A DNA stretch of 64,000 nucleotides, from positions 7,503,754 to 7,567,753 of the forward strand of contig OX422191.1 of NCBI GenBank assembly GCA_949130485.1. The letters are read 5' to 3'. The position numbers and the translations under genes were made by a program. Positions within the stretch are counted from its first letter, which is position 1; each line of letters begins with the position of its first letter. The notes beneath the pieces are model-generated. The model did not search any database, was not told where the DNA came from, and worked only from the letters and a program-made list of their open reading frames with translations. The stretch is from Agelas oroides (Eukaryota; Porifera; Demospongiae; Agelasida; Agelasidae). Of this stretch, positions 46,113 to 57,779 are shown piece after piece.

Positions 46113-47470
46113 ATGAGTATCACCCAACCAGTAGCTCCAGATGAAGTGCCCACACCCGAATGCCCTATTCGGGAGCTAGGCTGGTCCAGTACAGCCCCAA
46201 TAACAAGTATGGTCAAGCAGTTCTCTTTTACAGAATTTCCACACCATAATGGGCAATCAATACTCCACCGCATGGGCACAGGCAAAGCAATGGCAGTAGC
46301 ACGGCTATCACCCAGCACAGCCCATTTAGGCTCAAAAAACAAACAAGCAAAAAAAAAAAAGAAGAAGCCCATTGGCTTTCCTCTTAATGGTGATGACAAT
46401 TCCCCAAGCTGCCCACTTTATCCAACTATACACAATAGGTTCCAGCCTACCAGCCATGGGACAGCTGCCACCTGCTCCAGCTATTACTCGAGTTCCTCTA
46501 CTCACCCCAATTGTCAGCCACCCTGCTCCCCCCCCCCCCCCCACCCTTTAGTTCCTGTTTCAACCACTAGCACAAACACCCAGGCCATAACCCCAGTGGT
46601 CGTCCAGCCCACTACCAGTATCACTCTTACCAGCCCTTTACCAGCCCCAGTCAACAGCAACAATCTGAGTGTCATGCCCACAATGCCAGTGGGTATGTTC
46701 ATGGGTGACTCCATGCTACCCCTTCCCGATTCTGTTGTAGCCAAGATATGCAAACTGGAGTTTGTGGACATGTCAGAATTAAGACCCGAGTCATGGCTAC
46801 TAGATGAAGAAGCAGATGAAAAATCAGTAGCTGCCCTCTTTAAAAGCAAAAAGAAGCCCGTTACCGATATCCTAATATGGGTCCAGTGCGTCGCATCATA
46901 TGTTGCCGTGTTTGCACAATCATTCCCCGCCCATACCCCCCAATTTATGGCTTACTTGGCAACCACTGTCCGATGCCATCATAGATTTGAAGGGCTTAGC
47001 TGGGTGTTTTACGACACAGCTTACAGACGTCGAGCAGCAAACAGAAAGACCTCAACTGGTCTGTCATAGACTCATCGTTATTCAACAGTATATTCACCGG
47101 CAAAGCAAAAGCAACAACTAGGTGTATTGACTGCCTCAGTGAAGAGCATACCACTGAACACTGTCCATCAGCCTATGGCCCATTACTCCAGCTGACACGT
47201 GATGCCAGTGTCAACTTGGCAGCCAGCCTCTATAGCAAGCCTACCCCATCCTATCAAGCTACCCTACCACTGCAAAAGTTTGCGGCCTGTTCAACCCCCA
47301 ACGCCGGTCCCCGCTGCACCTATGGCAAAAACTGCAAGTTTAGCCACACATGCAAACTTTGTGGTCACTTTCATCCTAAGGCGAACTGCCCGATCTGGAC
47401 CTCCAACAGTGGAAAACGCCCCTCCCCATTCCCTTACCAGCCATTCAGCAAGCATGCCAAGCATCAGTAG
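46113..47470 (+). pseudogene. gag-like protein, copy 2
   Basis: As at 14499-15862, with the same frameshift before the zinc-knuckle part. Two codons are lost in the Pro run through the shorter poly-C tract near 46527-46543. Confidence 0.65.
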
Positions 47471-47756
47471 CCTTTAGTTTAACCAGAACACAAACCCATA
47501 ACTATCCAACAAGCACCTCCATTTCACCAGACACCCCAATCCATATTATACCATCTATCACCCACTTCATATCATTCATGTATCTATGATCAATCCACCC
47601 TCAGGGTGTGACAGGACCAATAGTCCACTGTAACTCCTGCTGCTTATGATTATACATTTTATAATAACGGTAACTAGAACCTCAATCTATTCCCCCTCCC
47701 CCCCACCTCCTTTCTCTGCATGCACCCTGTTTACCACAGGGCACACACCAAGTAGC

Positions 47757-48861
47757 ATGGCCCACTACCCTTACACAGCTGATCTGCAGCTGGATGCCCA
47801 CAGGCCCCAGCAGCCAGAGTCCTATGATCCTCGTCTAGGAGCAATACACACCCCACTTAATATTGAAGCTTGGTCACAATGTCTTATACGCCACCCAGAC
47901 CAAAAGTTTGCTCAATATGTAATAACAGGACTCAAGAATGGGTTCAGAATTGGGTATGACTGGTCCAGACCAAGACTGTGTGCCAAGGTCAACATGCCAT
48001 CAGTGAAGGCCCCATCCTGCCATAGTTCAACAGTTCATTGATAGCGAACTTAGGGAAGGGCGCATGTTTGGACCTTTTTGCACCAGATGAAATCCAGTAC
48101 CCAGTACACATAAACAGATTCGGGGTTATTGAGAAGAAAAACCAGCCAGGAAAGTTCCATCTAATTGTAGATCTATCATACCCCTCAGGAATGAGTGTCA
48201 ATGATGGTATCTCACCAGAGCTCTCCTCAATGTCATACACAAAGGTGGATGACGTAGTGCAAGGAATTTGGCAATCAGGTGTGGGCTCCATGCTGGCCAA
48301 GATCGATATAAAAAATGCATACAGGGTAGTACCCGTACACCCAGTGGACAGACATCTCCTGGCAACAGCCTGGAAAGGGAAATTGTTTGTTGACGGAGCC
48401 CTTCCTTTTGGCCTCAGATCAGCTCCAAAAATATTTACAGCTTTAGCTGATGCCCTGGAGTACATTATCAAGCAGCATGGGGTTGAACACCTCTGGCACT
48501 ACCTAGATCACTATATTACAGTAGGAAAGCCTGGTTGTGAGGAGTGTGCAACAAACCTTGACATAACAATGGCAGTCTGCCACACGCTTGGGGTACATCA
48601 AACAAGACTGAAGGGCCAGCATCAACCACAACATTTCTAGGCATATTACTGGACACCCTTCACATGGAGATCCGCCTCCCCCCAGCAAAGCTTTGTCGCC
48701 TCAAGCAAGTCATCGATGATTGGAGCTCAAAATCGTGGTATACAAAGCGTGACCTGGAATCCCTAATAGGCCTCCTCCAACATGCCAGTACCATAGTCAA
48801 GCCAGGTAGGTCCTTCCTAAGACAAATCATCAAGCTCAACAAGAATCCACAAAGACTAATC
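47757..48861 (+). pseudogene. reverse transcriptase, copy 2
   Basis: Has the same two frameshifts, the same YLDH active-site replacement and the same in-frame TGA (48859-48861) as copy 1. The lesions therefore predate the duplication. Confidence 0.85.
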
Positions 48862-48864
48862 TGA

Positions 48865-49482
48865 CTAAACCAGGCATTCCACTCCGACCTAGCATGGTGG
48901 AGGTTGTGCCTGAAAGCATGGAACGGCACATCCATGCTATCCACACTAGCTGCCAGGGATCATGACGAAACCATAACCACAGATGCATCAGAATCATGGG
49001 GCTGTGGGGGGTTCTGGCAGAACCATTGGTTCCAGCAGCCATGGGATTCACAGGAAGCTCTTGCAAGCCAGTGCATTGCAACGAAGGAGATGCTGCCTAT
49101 CCTTCTGTCATGTGCTATCTGGGGCAAGCACTGGCACGGAAAATACATGCAATTCCAATCAGACAATGAAGCTGTAATATCCGCCCTAAGCACCAAGAGT
49201 TGTAAGGACACCTCACTGATGCACATGCTCCGCTGCTTGTTTTTCTTCCAGGCACACCACTCTTTTTCATACACAGCAAGGCATATCCCTGGTATTGACA
49301 ACACATTGACTGATGCTCTATCACGTAACAATGCTACTCTGTTTCTTTCAAAGGTTCCCAATGCAGACAAAACCACTACTCATGTCCCCCAGGAACTGAT
49401 GGAGCTACTAGTGATCCAAAAGCCAGACTGGACATCCCAGAACTGGACAACCTTGTTCAGTACTATTTTGAACAAGGTCTAA
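48865..49482 (+). pseudogene. RNase H domain, copy 2
   Basis: Essentially identical to 17256-17873, with one visible substitution (HGKH to HGKY). The acidic residues are retained. Confidence 0.85.
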
Positions 49483-50407
49483 GCAGATCTACACACAAAA
49501 CGTACAAGACAGGCATAAAGAAGCTTGATGAATTTTGCAAAAAGCACAAGTTAATTAATCCCCTGCCAGCAGACCAAAGATTGCTTTGCTACTATATTAC
49601 TATCTGGCCCAGCAAGGTTTGGCTGACTCAACCATCAGGGTGTACCTATCAGCTCTCAGACATCATCACATTGCCTATGACATTCCGGAGCCTGACCGCA
49701 CCAAGATGCCAAAACTGAAACTGGTTGATAGTGGCATTAGAAAAACAAAGGCAAGGACTCCGAAACAAATCCGCCTTCCTGTTACCCCTGACATCCTGAG
49801 ACAGGTCTACAAACACTGGTACTCATCACGGCATGACTATGGAACCATCATGCTATGGTCTGTAAGCACCTTGTGCTTCTTTGGTTTCTTCAGGCTGGGT
49901 GAACTCCTCAGTCCTACAAACACAAAGCATGATGCTTGTTCCCACCTGTCATTTGAGGATGTGGCAGTGGATAGCCACTCGAGCCCATCGCTAGTCAAGA
50001 TCCACTTAAAAACCTCAAAAACTGACCAGGAGCGAAAAGGGGCAGATATATACATGTATGTGGGGAAAACTGGAGACATTCTGTGCCCTGTGGCTGCCTT
50101 GCTAGCCTATTCGGCTGTCAGAGGTGCTTTACCTGGCCCCCTTTTCCAGTTACAGGATAGAACACCCCTGACAAAAGACTACTTCATACAGAAGTTCAGA
50201 GCAGCTTTTGACCGATATCGGCCTTGAGGCATCTCAATATGCTGGACACAGCTTTAGAATCAGCTCTGCCACAACAGCCGCTGAAAAGGGCATAGAAGAT
50301 TCATCAAAGCTATGGGAAGATGGAAGAGCCAGGCCTACCTAACCTACATAAAGACAACCCCAGACACACTTGCTAAGGTGTCATCGTCATTATCTCATAA
50401 CACCTAG
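49459..50407 (+). pseudogene. tyrosine recombinase, copy 2
   Basis: Same three frame breaks and the same visible catalytic motifs as copy 1; stop at 50405-50407. Confidence 0.85.
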
Positions 50408-51270
50408 CCCTATAGCTTTAGTTTCTATAATGTAGCTAGAAGTGAACCTAACAGCCAGTATTTCTGATCATTAGCAGTATTAATATACAACACCATGCCC
50501 GCTTTGCAGTGTGTTATACTTAGAGCAGAACCAAATTGGAGGGGCTGGGATGCTGGCCAACTGCAAAAACAACACCGATTGGGAGGATGACCATGGTCAC
50601 CCTTGGAGGAGTGAAGGCCTCGCTGAGCATTGTCATAGCTAGCCCTTCACCCAGTAACCCAATCAGTGAAAAGCTGTGGTATACGGTTATTGTAACCTAG
50701 CCTTCAGAAAGGCTACGGATATCGTAGGCTAGGTATAGCTAGCCTAAGTTTGGCCTTCAGCAAGCATCCCAGCATCCGTCCAAACATTAGAATTACAATG
50801 GGTGACAGCACGCTCTGCTATATTACCGAGTACTAGTTAAATATGGTTTAACACTGTTAAACCAAGTTAACAGTGGGAGGGGTTACCACCTGCACATGCG
50901 CAGTAGCCACAGAATAACTCAGTAAGCTTTTGGCGCCATTAGCAGCAGAAGTTGGTCTCTCCCACCCATCCCACTCCACAACTACTTCCATCTGATACCT
51001 GCAAATTGCAAACCATACCAGATGTGACGCGCTGGGAGCAGTGAAGGCCTCGCTGAGCATTGTCATAGCTAGCCCTTCACCCAGTAACCCAATCAGTGAA
51101 AAGCTGTGGTATACGGTTATTGTAACCTAGCCTTCAGAAAGGCTACGGATATCGTAGGCTAGGTATAGCTAGCCTAAGTTTGGCCTTCAGCAAGCATCCC
51201 AGCATCCGTCCAAACATTAGAATTACAATGGGTGACAGCACGCTCTGCTATATTACCGAGTACTAGTTAA

Positions 51271-51418
51271 GTATTAATACTATACCAAGTTGGCTGAAAG
51301 CAAAGCAGACAAGTCTCATGAAATTGACATTACCAAAGAGCCTGATATGCCAACCAACCAGGCAGACCCAGAGATTTGGACTTGTATTGGCAGTGTCAAG
51401 CTAACAGTGGGTGCATGA
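51271..51418 (+). pseudogene. right part of the Cys-rich exon (copy 2)
   Basis: Near-identical to 19662-19809, with its stop at 51416-51418 and an AATAAA at 51515-51520. Confidence 0.75.
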
Positions 51419-51635
51419 CATTGAAGTCAAACAACTGGCTTTGTGACAGGCTCATCAGTGCAGCCCAGCAGCTACTCCATATGTGTAGGTGCTTCAGTGT
51501 GTAGATGGACATGCAATAAAGCCAAAAATGGGCAGCTCACAAACATGAGATGTTACAAAATTGAATACAGATCAATGTGTGAATAAGCTGTTGTGTAAAA
51601 CAAAGTGAATGTGTACATAAACATTAAATTGTTGC

Positions 51636-52304
51636 CACACTCTAAGAAGAGATTATGTTGTTTTGACCTAAAATTTGTTATTTTAGTTGCATCAATGAAC
51701 AGTTGAAATGTGCAGAGATAGTTCGGTGAGTTTGTTAAGAATTCCTGTATTCCCATAGAGCATTGTAGCTTTTGGGGGGGCAAATACATAAGTGGTATCA
51801 TCTGTAAATGAATATTTGTAGTCCATGCTCTGGGATTTTGCATTCACTAAACATCTGCGCCTTGGAAGTTTGGAAGATGTTACTAAGTGACATTTGTCAC
51901 TAACTCACAGCAGATAACATCTTATTCACATGCACAACCGAAATAGTATCCTTTGGGTCATTTACTGTGAACAGCCCTGGACTCAGTGTGAAGTTTGACA
52001 ATGTGCACACTCCATCAAGAAAAAAAGAAAGCTGATTCAGACTCTCCTCTCCACCAACCAATTTAAAATTATACAAAAACAAAAGATGTTTACTGAATGC
52101 AAAATCCCCAGAGCATTGACTACAAATATTCATTTACAGATGATACCACATATGTAATTGTCCCCCAGAAGCTACAGTGCTCTAGGGAATACAGGCATTC
52201 TTAACCAACTCCCAGAAGTATCTCTGCACATTTCAACTGTTCATTGATGCAGCTAAAATAACAAATTTTTGGTCGTAACAACATAATCTCTTCTTAGAGT
52301 GCAT
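51636..52304. mobile_element. foldback element with ~222-bp arms, copy 2
   Basis: Near-identical to 20028-20698. The first three bases of the left end are lost. The minus-strand frame (51900-52133) is kept with one or two changes. Confidence 0.8.
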
Positions 52305-52513
52305 GCACTATGGTTGTGTAAACTGTTGTGGCAAAAACTTTGTTTAGTTATATGCAAAACTTTCTGTGACAATAAAAAGATTCTGGGGAGTTCATATGAT
52401 GCCATACTACTCGAAGTGAGTGCTGATATTTCACAGTAAAGCCTGCGAATCTGAGCTATATCCTACTACCTGCATGTGTAACAGTTGTGCGTGTGCACCT
52501 GCTGACTATCGTA
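52305..52513 (+). promoter_or_regulatory. candidate promoter/5'UTR of TM4
   Basis: Same shared segment as upstream of TM2, with the CAATAAAAAGATTC box and acceptor-like TTTCACAG. Confidence 0.35.
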
Positions 52514-54406
52514 ATGAAGTCGGAAACTTTTGAGTGTGGAGTGATTCTGCTCACAATCAGCTTGTGTTGGGTTAGTGCACTACATCCAGCAACTGAGAGT
52601 ACTGAAACCCTTGGTGACAGCAAGAGTGATGGATCAAGTTGTGTAGAAGAACAGTCCTGTCCAACTTGGTACCTGGCAGTAAAGAATAATGGAGTAACAA
52701 GGTGTGTGTGCGATGCCATATTTGAGTATGGTGTGGTGTGTGACGAGGCTACCCAACAGACTCTGATCCTTGGAGGCTATTGTATGAGTTATGATTACAG
52801 AATTAATGACACAATTCTTGGAGGATGTCCATTCAACTACCATCATCCTGATACTCAGATTGTCTACATAAGTCTACCAAATGAAACTTCTGAATTAAAC
52901 AGCTTCATGTGCAGTGGTTTGAATCGAACTGGTCTGTTGTGCAGCCAGTGTCAGCAAGGTTTGGGACCTGCTGTTCTCTCCAACAAAAGGCAGTGTGTAG
53001 AATGTTTTGATAAGCAATATGGGTGGCTGCTCTACATTACAGCTACCTTGATTCCTACAACCATTTTATGTTTCTTAGTAATAATTTTCCAGTTTTATGT
53101 AACCTCTCCAGAAATGAATGCTTTTGTGTTTCTCTGTCAGTTCGTGACATGTACAAGCGCAATCACAAACCCATATAATTATGTTGACTTCACCACAAAT
53201 TTAACAGTAATTCACTTTTTTGAATTAGCAGTAACAACATTTTATGGGATCTGGAATTTAGATTTCTTTCGATACTTCATCCCTTCATTTTGTATCAGCA
53301 GTGACATGAGTACACTTCACACACTAGCACTGGAGTATGTTGTTGCCATTTATCCACTTTTGTTGATATTATTAATTTATCTTTGTATTCAGATGTATGA
53401 CAGTGGAGTTAGGTTGATGGTTTGTGTTTGGAGGCCATTCCATGCGTGCTTTGCTCGTTGCAGGAGGAAATGGGATCTTAAAGGATCTGTAATCAATGCC
53501 TTTGCTACATTCCTGTTGTTGTCCTATTCGAAGCTACTGACAGTATCTTACAGTTTACTGGGTGGAACTGAACTATACAACAACAGAGGTGAAAGAGTTG
53601 GTCCAGTTTTACTGTACAACAATGCTTCTATTGAGTATTTCAGCCGACAACACCTCCCATTTGCTCTACTTGCAATAAGTGTCCTGCTGGTGTTTGTTGT
53701 TTTCCCACTGTTACTTCTGCTCCTGTATCCCATGAGATCATTCCAGAGATGTCTTGGCTACTGCACCAGAATAAGGTGGCAATTTCTGCACACATTTGCT
53801 GATGCCTTCCAGGGAGGTTACAAGAATGGTACCAATGGTACTCGTGACTATCGTTACTTTGCTGGACTCTACTTACTATTTCGAATTGTTCTGCTGGTGG
53901 CATTCATTTTTTCGATGCATTACCGGTGGCTAATACTAATACCATTTTCTGTTATTGTATCCTTAATGTTTACTTGCTTTCGTCCTTACAAGAACAACTA
54001 CTTCAACATTATAGACGGTTTGGCTTTTGTTTTGTTAGCTTTAACATTTTTCTTGATAATGTATGCAACTAGAGCAAATCCTTTTCCCCTTCAGATACTG
54101 TATGTTGTGGGATTAATTCCATTTTTGTATTTTATATCATTCATTTTGTACAAACTCCTCCCTCGAGTAGCACTGTTTCGCACTTGTTGCAGCAAGATTG
54201 GAAAGGTACTCTATACAAGAAATGAAAACCAGCACCTGCACATTCAGAGAGATGACAACATTGATGAGGAACTTCCAGACAGAATTGTGAATCCTGACAT
54301 GTACCAGCCACTTCTTCCAGCTACAAGCAATGGAGGTGGGAATTCCCAAACTGACACTCAACCACAGGCTGGTGTGAATAGCCTCGTGGCCTATGGTTCC
54401 ATATAG
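52514..54406 (+). CDS. TM4: multi-pass membrane protein, Cys-rich ectodomain (630 aa)
   Basis: The cleanest family member: one open frame with ATG at 52514, signal peptide, Cys-rich ectodomain with RTGLLCSQC, about ten membrane segments and the tail ending VAYGSI. The cytoplasmic loop reads DLKGSVINAFATF, the family consensus, unlike TM2. The ectodomain has its own variants (LILGGYC, INDTILGGCPFN). The 5' half groups with TM2 around membrane segments 2-3 (ITNPYNYVDF), and the 3' flank groups with TM3, consistent with patchy exchange among copies. No catalytic motif was seen; function unknown. Confidence 0.87.
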   Translation: MKSETFECGVILLTISLCWVSALHPATESTETLGDSKSDGSSCVEEQSCPTWYLAVKNNGVTRCVCDAIFEYGVVCDEATQQTLILGGYCMSYDYRINDTILGGCPFNYHHPDTQIVYISLPNETSELNSFMCSGLNRTGLLCSQCQQGLGPAVLSNKRQCVECFDKQYGWLLYITATLIPTTILCFLVIIFQFYVTSPEMNAFVFLCQFVTCTSAITNPYNYVDFTTNLTVIHFFELAVTTFYGIWNLDFFRYFIPSFCISSDMSTLHTLALEYVVAIYPLLLILLIYLCIQMYDSGVRLMVCVWRPFHACFARCRRKWDLKGSVINAFATFLLLSYSKLLTVSYSLLGGTELYNNRGERVGPVLLYNNASIEYFSRQHLPFALLAISVLLVFVVFPLLLLLLYPMRSFQRCLGYCTRIRWQFLHTFADAFQGGYKNGTNGTRDYRYFAGLYLLFRIVLLVAFIFSMHYRWLILIPFSVIVSLMFTCFRPYKNNYFNIIDGLAFVLLALTFFLIMYATRANPFPLQILYVVGLIPFLYFISFILYKLLPRVALFRTCCSKIGKVLYTRNENQHLHIQRDDNIDEELPDRIVNPDMYQPLLPATSNGGGNSQTDTQPQAGVNSLVAYGSI

Positions 54407-54716
54407 AGCTTTGCAAGGCAAAGTATTTTGATCAGTAAATGTGACCAACTTTACACGGCAGTCATGGTTGATTTGTGTGATCATTGATTTCAGACAGAAC
54501 CATTAATTTTATAAACCTACTTGCACAATGTACACGTACAGCTACTTGTATAGATTCCATAGACCCATACTTGCAATAAGGTGCACAGAGTGAATTTGAG
54601 ATCCAAACAGGTGCGATGCATTCACAACTTTTGTGCTGTATTCTGCATGACTGCCAGTCAGATTTTATCTGCATATCTACACTGTTGGTATATAAATGTG
54701 TGTATTTTTCTGATTT

Positions 54717-55088
54717 CCATTGGAGGAGGTAGCTAGGACATGAGAAATCAAATCTTGGAGATGGGGAAAAAAAAAAAGAAGCCCGCTGGTTGTTCTATTA
54801 CGTATGACATACAGAAGTTGCTCCCTGCCTGATCCCCGAGCAAAACTCAACATGATAGCTGAAGACAACAGTTTTAGTTTGCTTAAAATGCTTACGAATG
54901 TAATTAAGTGCATAATAACTCGAAGGCAAACTAAACTGGTGCAAGTTTTCTGTTATCCTGTTGAGTTTTGCTTGGGGATCCGGCAAGGATCAGTACGTCA
55001 TAACAGAGCTACCAGCAAGCATTCTTTGTCCAGCTCCAAGATTTGATTTCTTACGTATGGGAGCATGCAATGTCCGACCTCCTCCGGG
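54717..55088. repeat. foldback element 3' of TM4
   Basis: Same module. The right half differs from the TM1/TM3 copies (TGTTATCCTGTTGAGTTTTG) and matches the copy at 60481. Confidence 0.85.
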
Positions 55089-55940
55089 TTTGCATGTCAG
55101 CAAGTCTCCAACAGTAATTATCACAAAACCACATTCACTCAAACCTTACCTGTGGCTTTGAACTCTTAGAGTCTGGTGTGTACATGTAGCTTAATATGGC
55201 ATTAACCAGCACTATCATGTTAGGGAGATACAACAATTTAGTATACATTACTTCAATGTTTGTAGTCCCTTGCAACAACTTTCAATATTTGCAACAGTAT
55301 AGCTGTAACAACAATCAAGATGATGTGCTGTGATAGAAACTGGATTTTTAGATACCTATTGTTTGGCATATGTATGTTGATCACAATGGTATGTAGAAAT
55401 CCTTCAGAAGGATTTACAGCTGTCTTTCCTGCCTTCATGCAGGCCTAGTTGCATGGAACATGGTGCTACTGGTTTCTGAAGTGTATGAACCAAGAACAAT
55501 TGTAGCTCAGTAACCACACAATGCATACTGAAGATAAGTTAAAGCAAGGACCTGTACATTTAAATGATTACATACCAGTATCACAGGCTTGATGAGTAGC
55601 TAGGGTGTCAACAGCAAAGATCTCCAAAAATTCACTTTCCATATCATGGAGGGAGCCTCAGACCCAAAACAACTATGTTGGGCAATGAATATCAGATGTG
55701 CAGCAGCAAGGTCTTTTAGCTCCCCTGCAGTGCAGAAATCTTGCCAAGAGTTGCTTCAAGAAGGCAACAACATTTTAATCTATTGAAACATCTGCTTGTT
55801 CTGGACCATCTCCAAGACACCGATCCCATAGCTACTACAGCTATTGTGTGTGTGGGTGTTGAAAGTTGGTGGGTGTGGTACTTGACTGCCTATCTTTTTG
55901 TCCAATCCCCCCAAATCCCCTCAGCCTACAGGCCTGTACC
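55089..55940. other. conserved non-coding spacer module
   Basis: Copy of 9157-10002; no gene recognised. Confidence 0.6.
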
Positions 55941-56420
55941 GTAGCTCTATCTAACTCTACAAAAGTCTATCATGGATGATCTTGTCTCTCTATTGTCGCT
56001 CTACCTGACTCTACTTGAGTCTAGTGTACTTTAGCTACCAGGCATAACAGTACTACACTCTACCACAGCTCTACTTGACTCTACTTTACTCTACCACACT
56101 CTACCGTGGCTCTACTTGACTCTACATCACTCTACTATACTCTACCGTGGCTCTACTTGACTCTACATCACTCTACCACACTCTACCGTGGCTCTACTTG
56201 ACTCTACATCACTCTACCACACTCTACCGTGGCTCTACTTGACTCTACATCACTCTACCACACTCTACCGTGGCTCTATTTGACTCTACATCACTCTACC
56301 ACACTCTACTGTGGCGCTACTTGACTCTATCTGAGTGTACCACATTCTACCATGTCTCTACTTGATACTGAAGTCTACCATGGCTATATACCTTACTTTA
56401 CCACATTCTACCTCTATAGG
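55941..56420. repeat. 41-bp CTCTAC minisatellite, short form
   Basis: About ten units, uninterrupted by the TA-flanked transposon. It provides the empty-site reference for that insertion. Confidence 0.9.
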
Positions 56421-56490
56421 GAGCTATGTATTCAAGACAAGTATATAGAACGCCCCAAAAGGTGTACACTATACACCCTATTTTTAACAG

Positions 56491-57056
56491 TGTATAAAGA
56501 CAGCCCCCCTGTCAATCCTCCCGTGAATGGAGACATTTCTACTTTCAGTACTGTAGACATTTGCCCAGCCAACCCACCAGTGAATGATACACGGGTCAAC
56601 TCTGAACCCCACTACCGTCCCACCCATCAACAATGGAACTCCTGTGATCAACCCACCCATCAACATCACTGTCCCAGTCATCAACAATTAATGCATGGAA
56701 CTCCTGTGATCAACCCACCCATCAACACAGAATCTCCCACTACTGTCCCACACATCAACAATGAAGACCTTCTCTCTATCGTTCCCAACGACACTGGAGA
56801 CACTCAACCATCTGTGACATGCAGCTGCAAAACACGTTATGCTACCAGAAAGTGCCCTTGTAAGAGAGAGTGCCGTGCATGCAGTGAATATTGCCATCCT
56901 GGTCAGGCATGTATTAGTACTACCCAGTTGGCTGAAAGCAAAGCAGACATGTCTTGTGAAATCGACATTACCAAAGAGCCTTATATGCCAACCAACCAGG
57001 CGGATCCAGAGATTTGGACTTGTATCGGCAGTGTCAAGCTAACAGTGGATGCATGA
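56491..57056 (+). CDS. Cys-rich terminal exon, uninterrupted (188 codons)
   Basis: Starts after an acceptor-like CCCTATTTTTAACAG and runs to the TGA at 57054-57056. It begins with Pro/Asn/Thr-rich repeats (NPPVNGD, NPPVNDT, NPPINTE, PTHQQ), followed by a compact cluster CSCKTRYATRKCPCKRECRA then CSEYCHPGQAC, and ends with an acidic tail (DPEIWTCIGSVKL). The cluster resembles the CXC-type tails I associate with transposon-derived integrase (KRBA2-like) proteins of sponges; this is from memory and uncertain. No upstream exons are visible, only satellite, so it is probably an orphan last exon copied with the spacer. A polyadenylation-like ATTAAA lies at 57436-57441. Confidence 0.45.
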
Positions 57057-57554
57057 CATTGAGGTCGAACAACTGGCTTTGTGATAGGCTCATCAGTGCA
57101 GCCCAGCAGCTACTCCACAAGCAGCATCCACACATTATCTCAATCCACTCCTTCCATCCCAGCACAGAGCCACACTAATGTCACGTTAGGGCAAGGCAAA
57201 GATAGATCAGGCCTAAGGTAATTTGTTCCTTTTCTTACACATTTGGAAACTGGCAATGTGCAACAGTGACACATACAGCCAGTAGTATTTGCTGATATGT
57301 TACTTGTAGTCAACAGGCACAGATTGAGTGCTATAGCCAATCACTTTCAATTAGCTGTACATGTCCTAGTTGTCCTAGTTGTGTTGCTTATGTGTAGCTT
57401 ATGTGTAGGTGCTTCAAGTGTGTAGATGGACATGTATTAAAGCCACAAATGGGCAGCTCACAAACATGAGATGTTACAAAATTGAATACAAATCAATGTG
57501 TGAATAAACTGTTGTGTAAAACAAAGTGAATGTGTACATAAACATTAAATTGTT
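57057..57554. other. 3' flank of the Cys-rich exon
   Basis: Non-coding sequence. The part from about 57115 to 57400 is present here and in the last unit, but is missing from the two retrotransposon-bearing units. Confidence 0.5.
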
Positions 57555-57779
57555 GCCACTATGGTTGTGGAAACTGTTGTGGCAAAAACTTTGTGTTTAT
57601 GGTTTAGTTTTACGCAAAACTTTCTCTAACAATAAAAAGATTCTGGGGAGTTCATATGATGTCCTATTACTTGACACTGAGTGCTGATCATTACTTTTAC
57701 AGTAAAGCTTGCGAATCTGAGCTATATCCTACTACCTACATGTGTAACAGTTGTGCGTGTGCACCTGCTGACTACCGTA
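57555..57779 (+). promoter_or_regulatory. candidate promoter/5'UTR of TM5
   Basis: Shared upstream segment with AACAATAAAAAGATTC and an acceptor-like ATTACTTTTACAG before the ATG. Confidence 0.35.

Larger units (their letters stand above)
43941..51270 (+). mobile_element. YR retrotransposon, copy 2
   Basis: A1 43941-44060, coding interior, B1 50610-50840, A2-B2 50841-51270. It has the same layout and host junction as copy 1 but lacks the extra 5' A-B unit. Differences from copy 1 include a ~24-bp indel near 44609-44632, a 12-bp duplication near 44750, a longer poly-C tract near 45813-45834 and scattered substitutions. Confidence 0.85.

Noticed and set aside
57681..57779. Upstream extension of TM5 to an in-frame ATG at 57681
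   Set aside because: The extension adds a non-signal sequence overlapping the conserved 5' segment and is not open in TM2 or TM4. The family ATG directly precedes a signal peptide in all copies.
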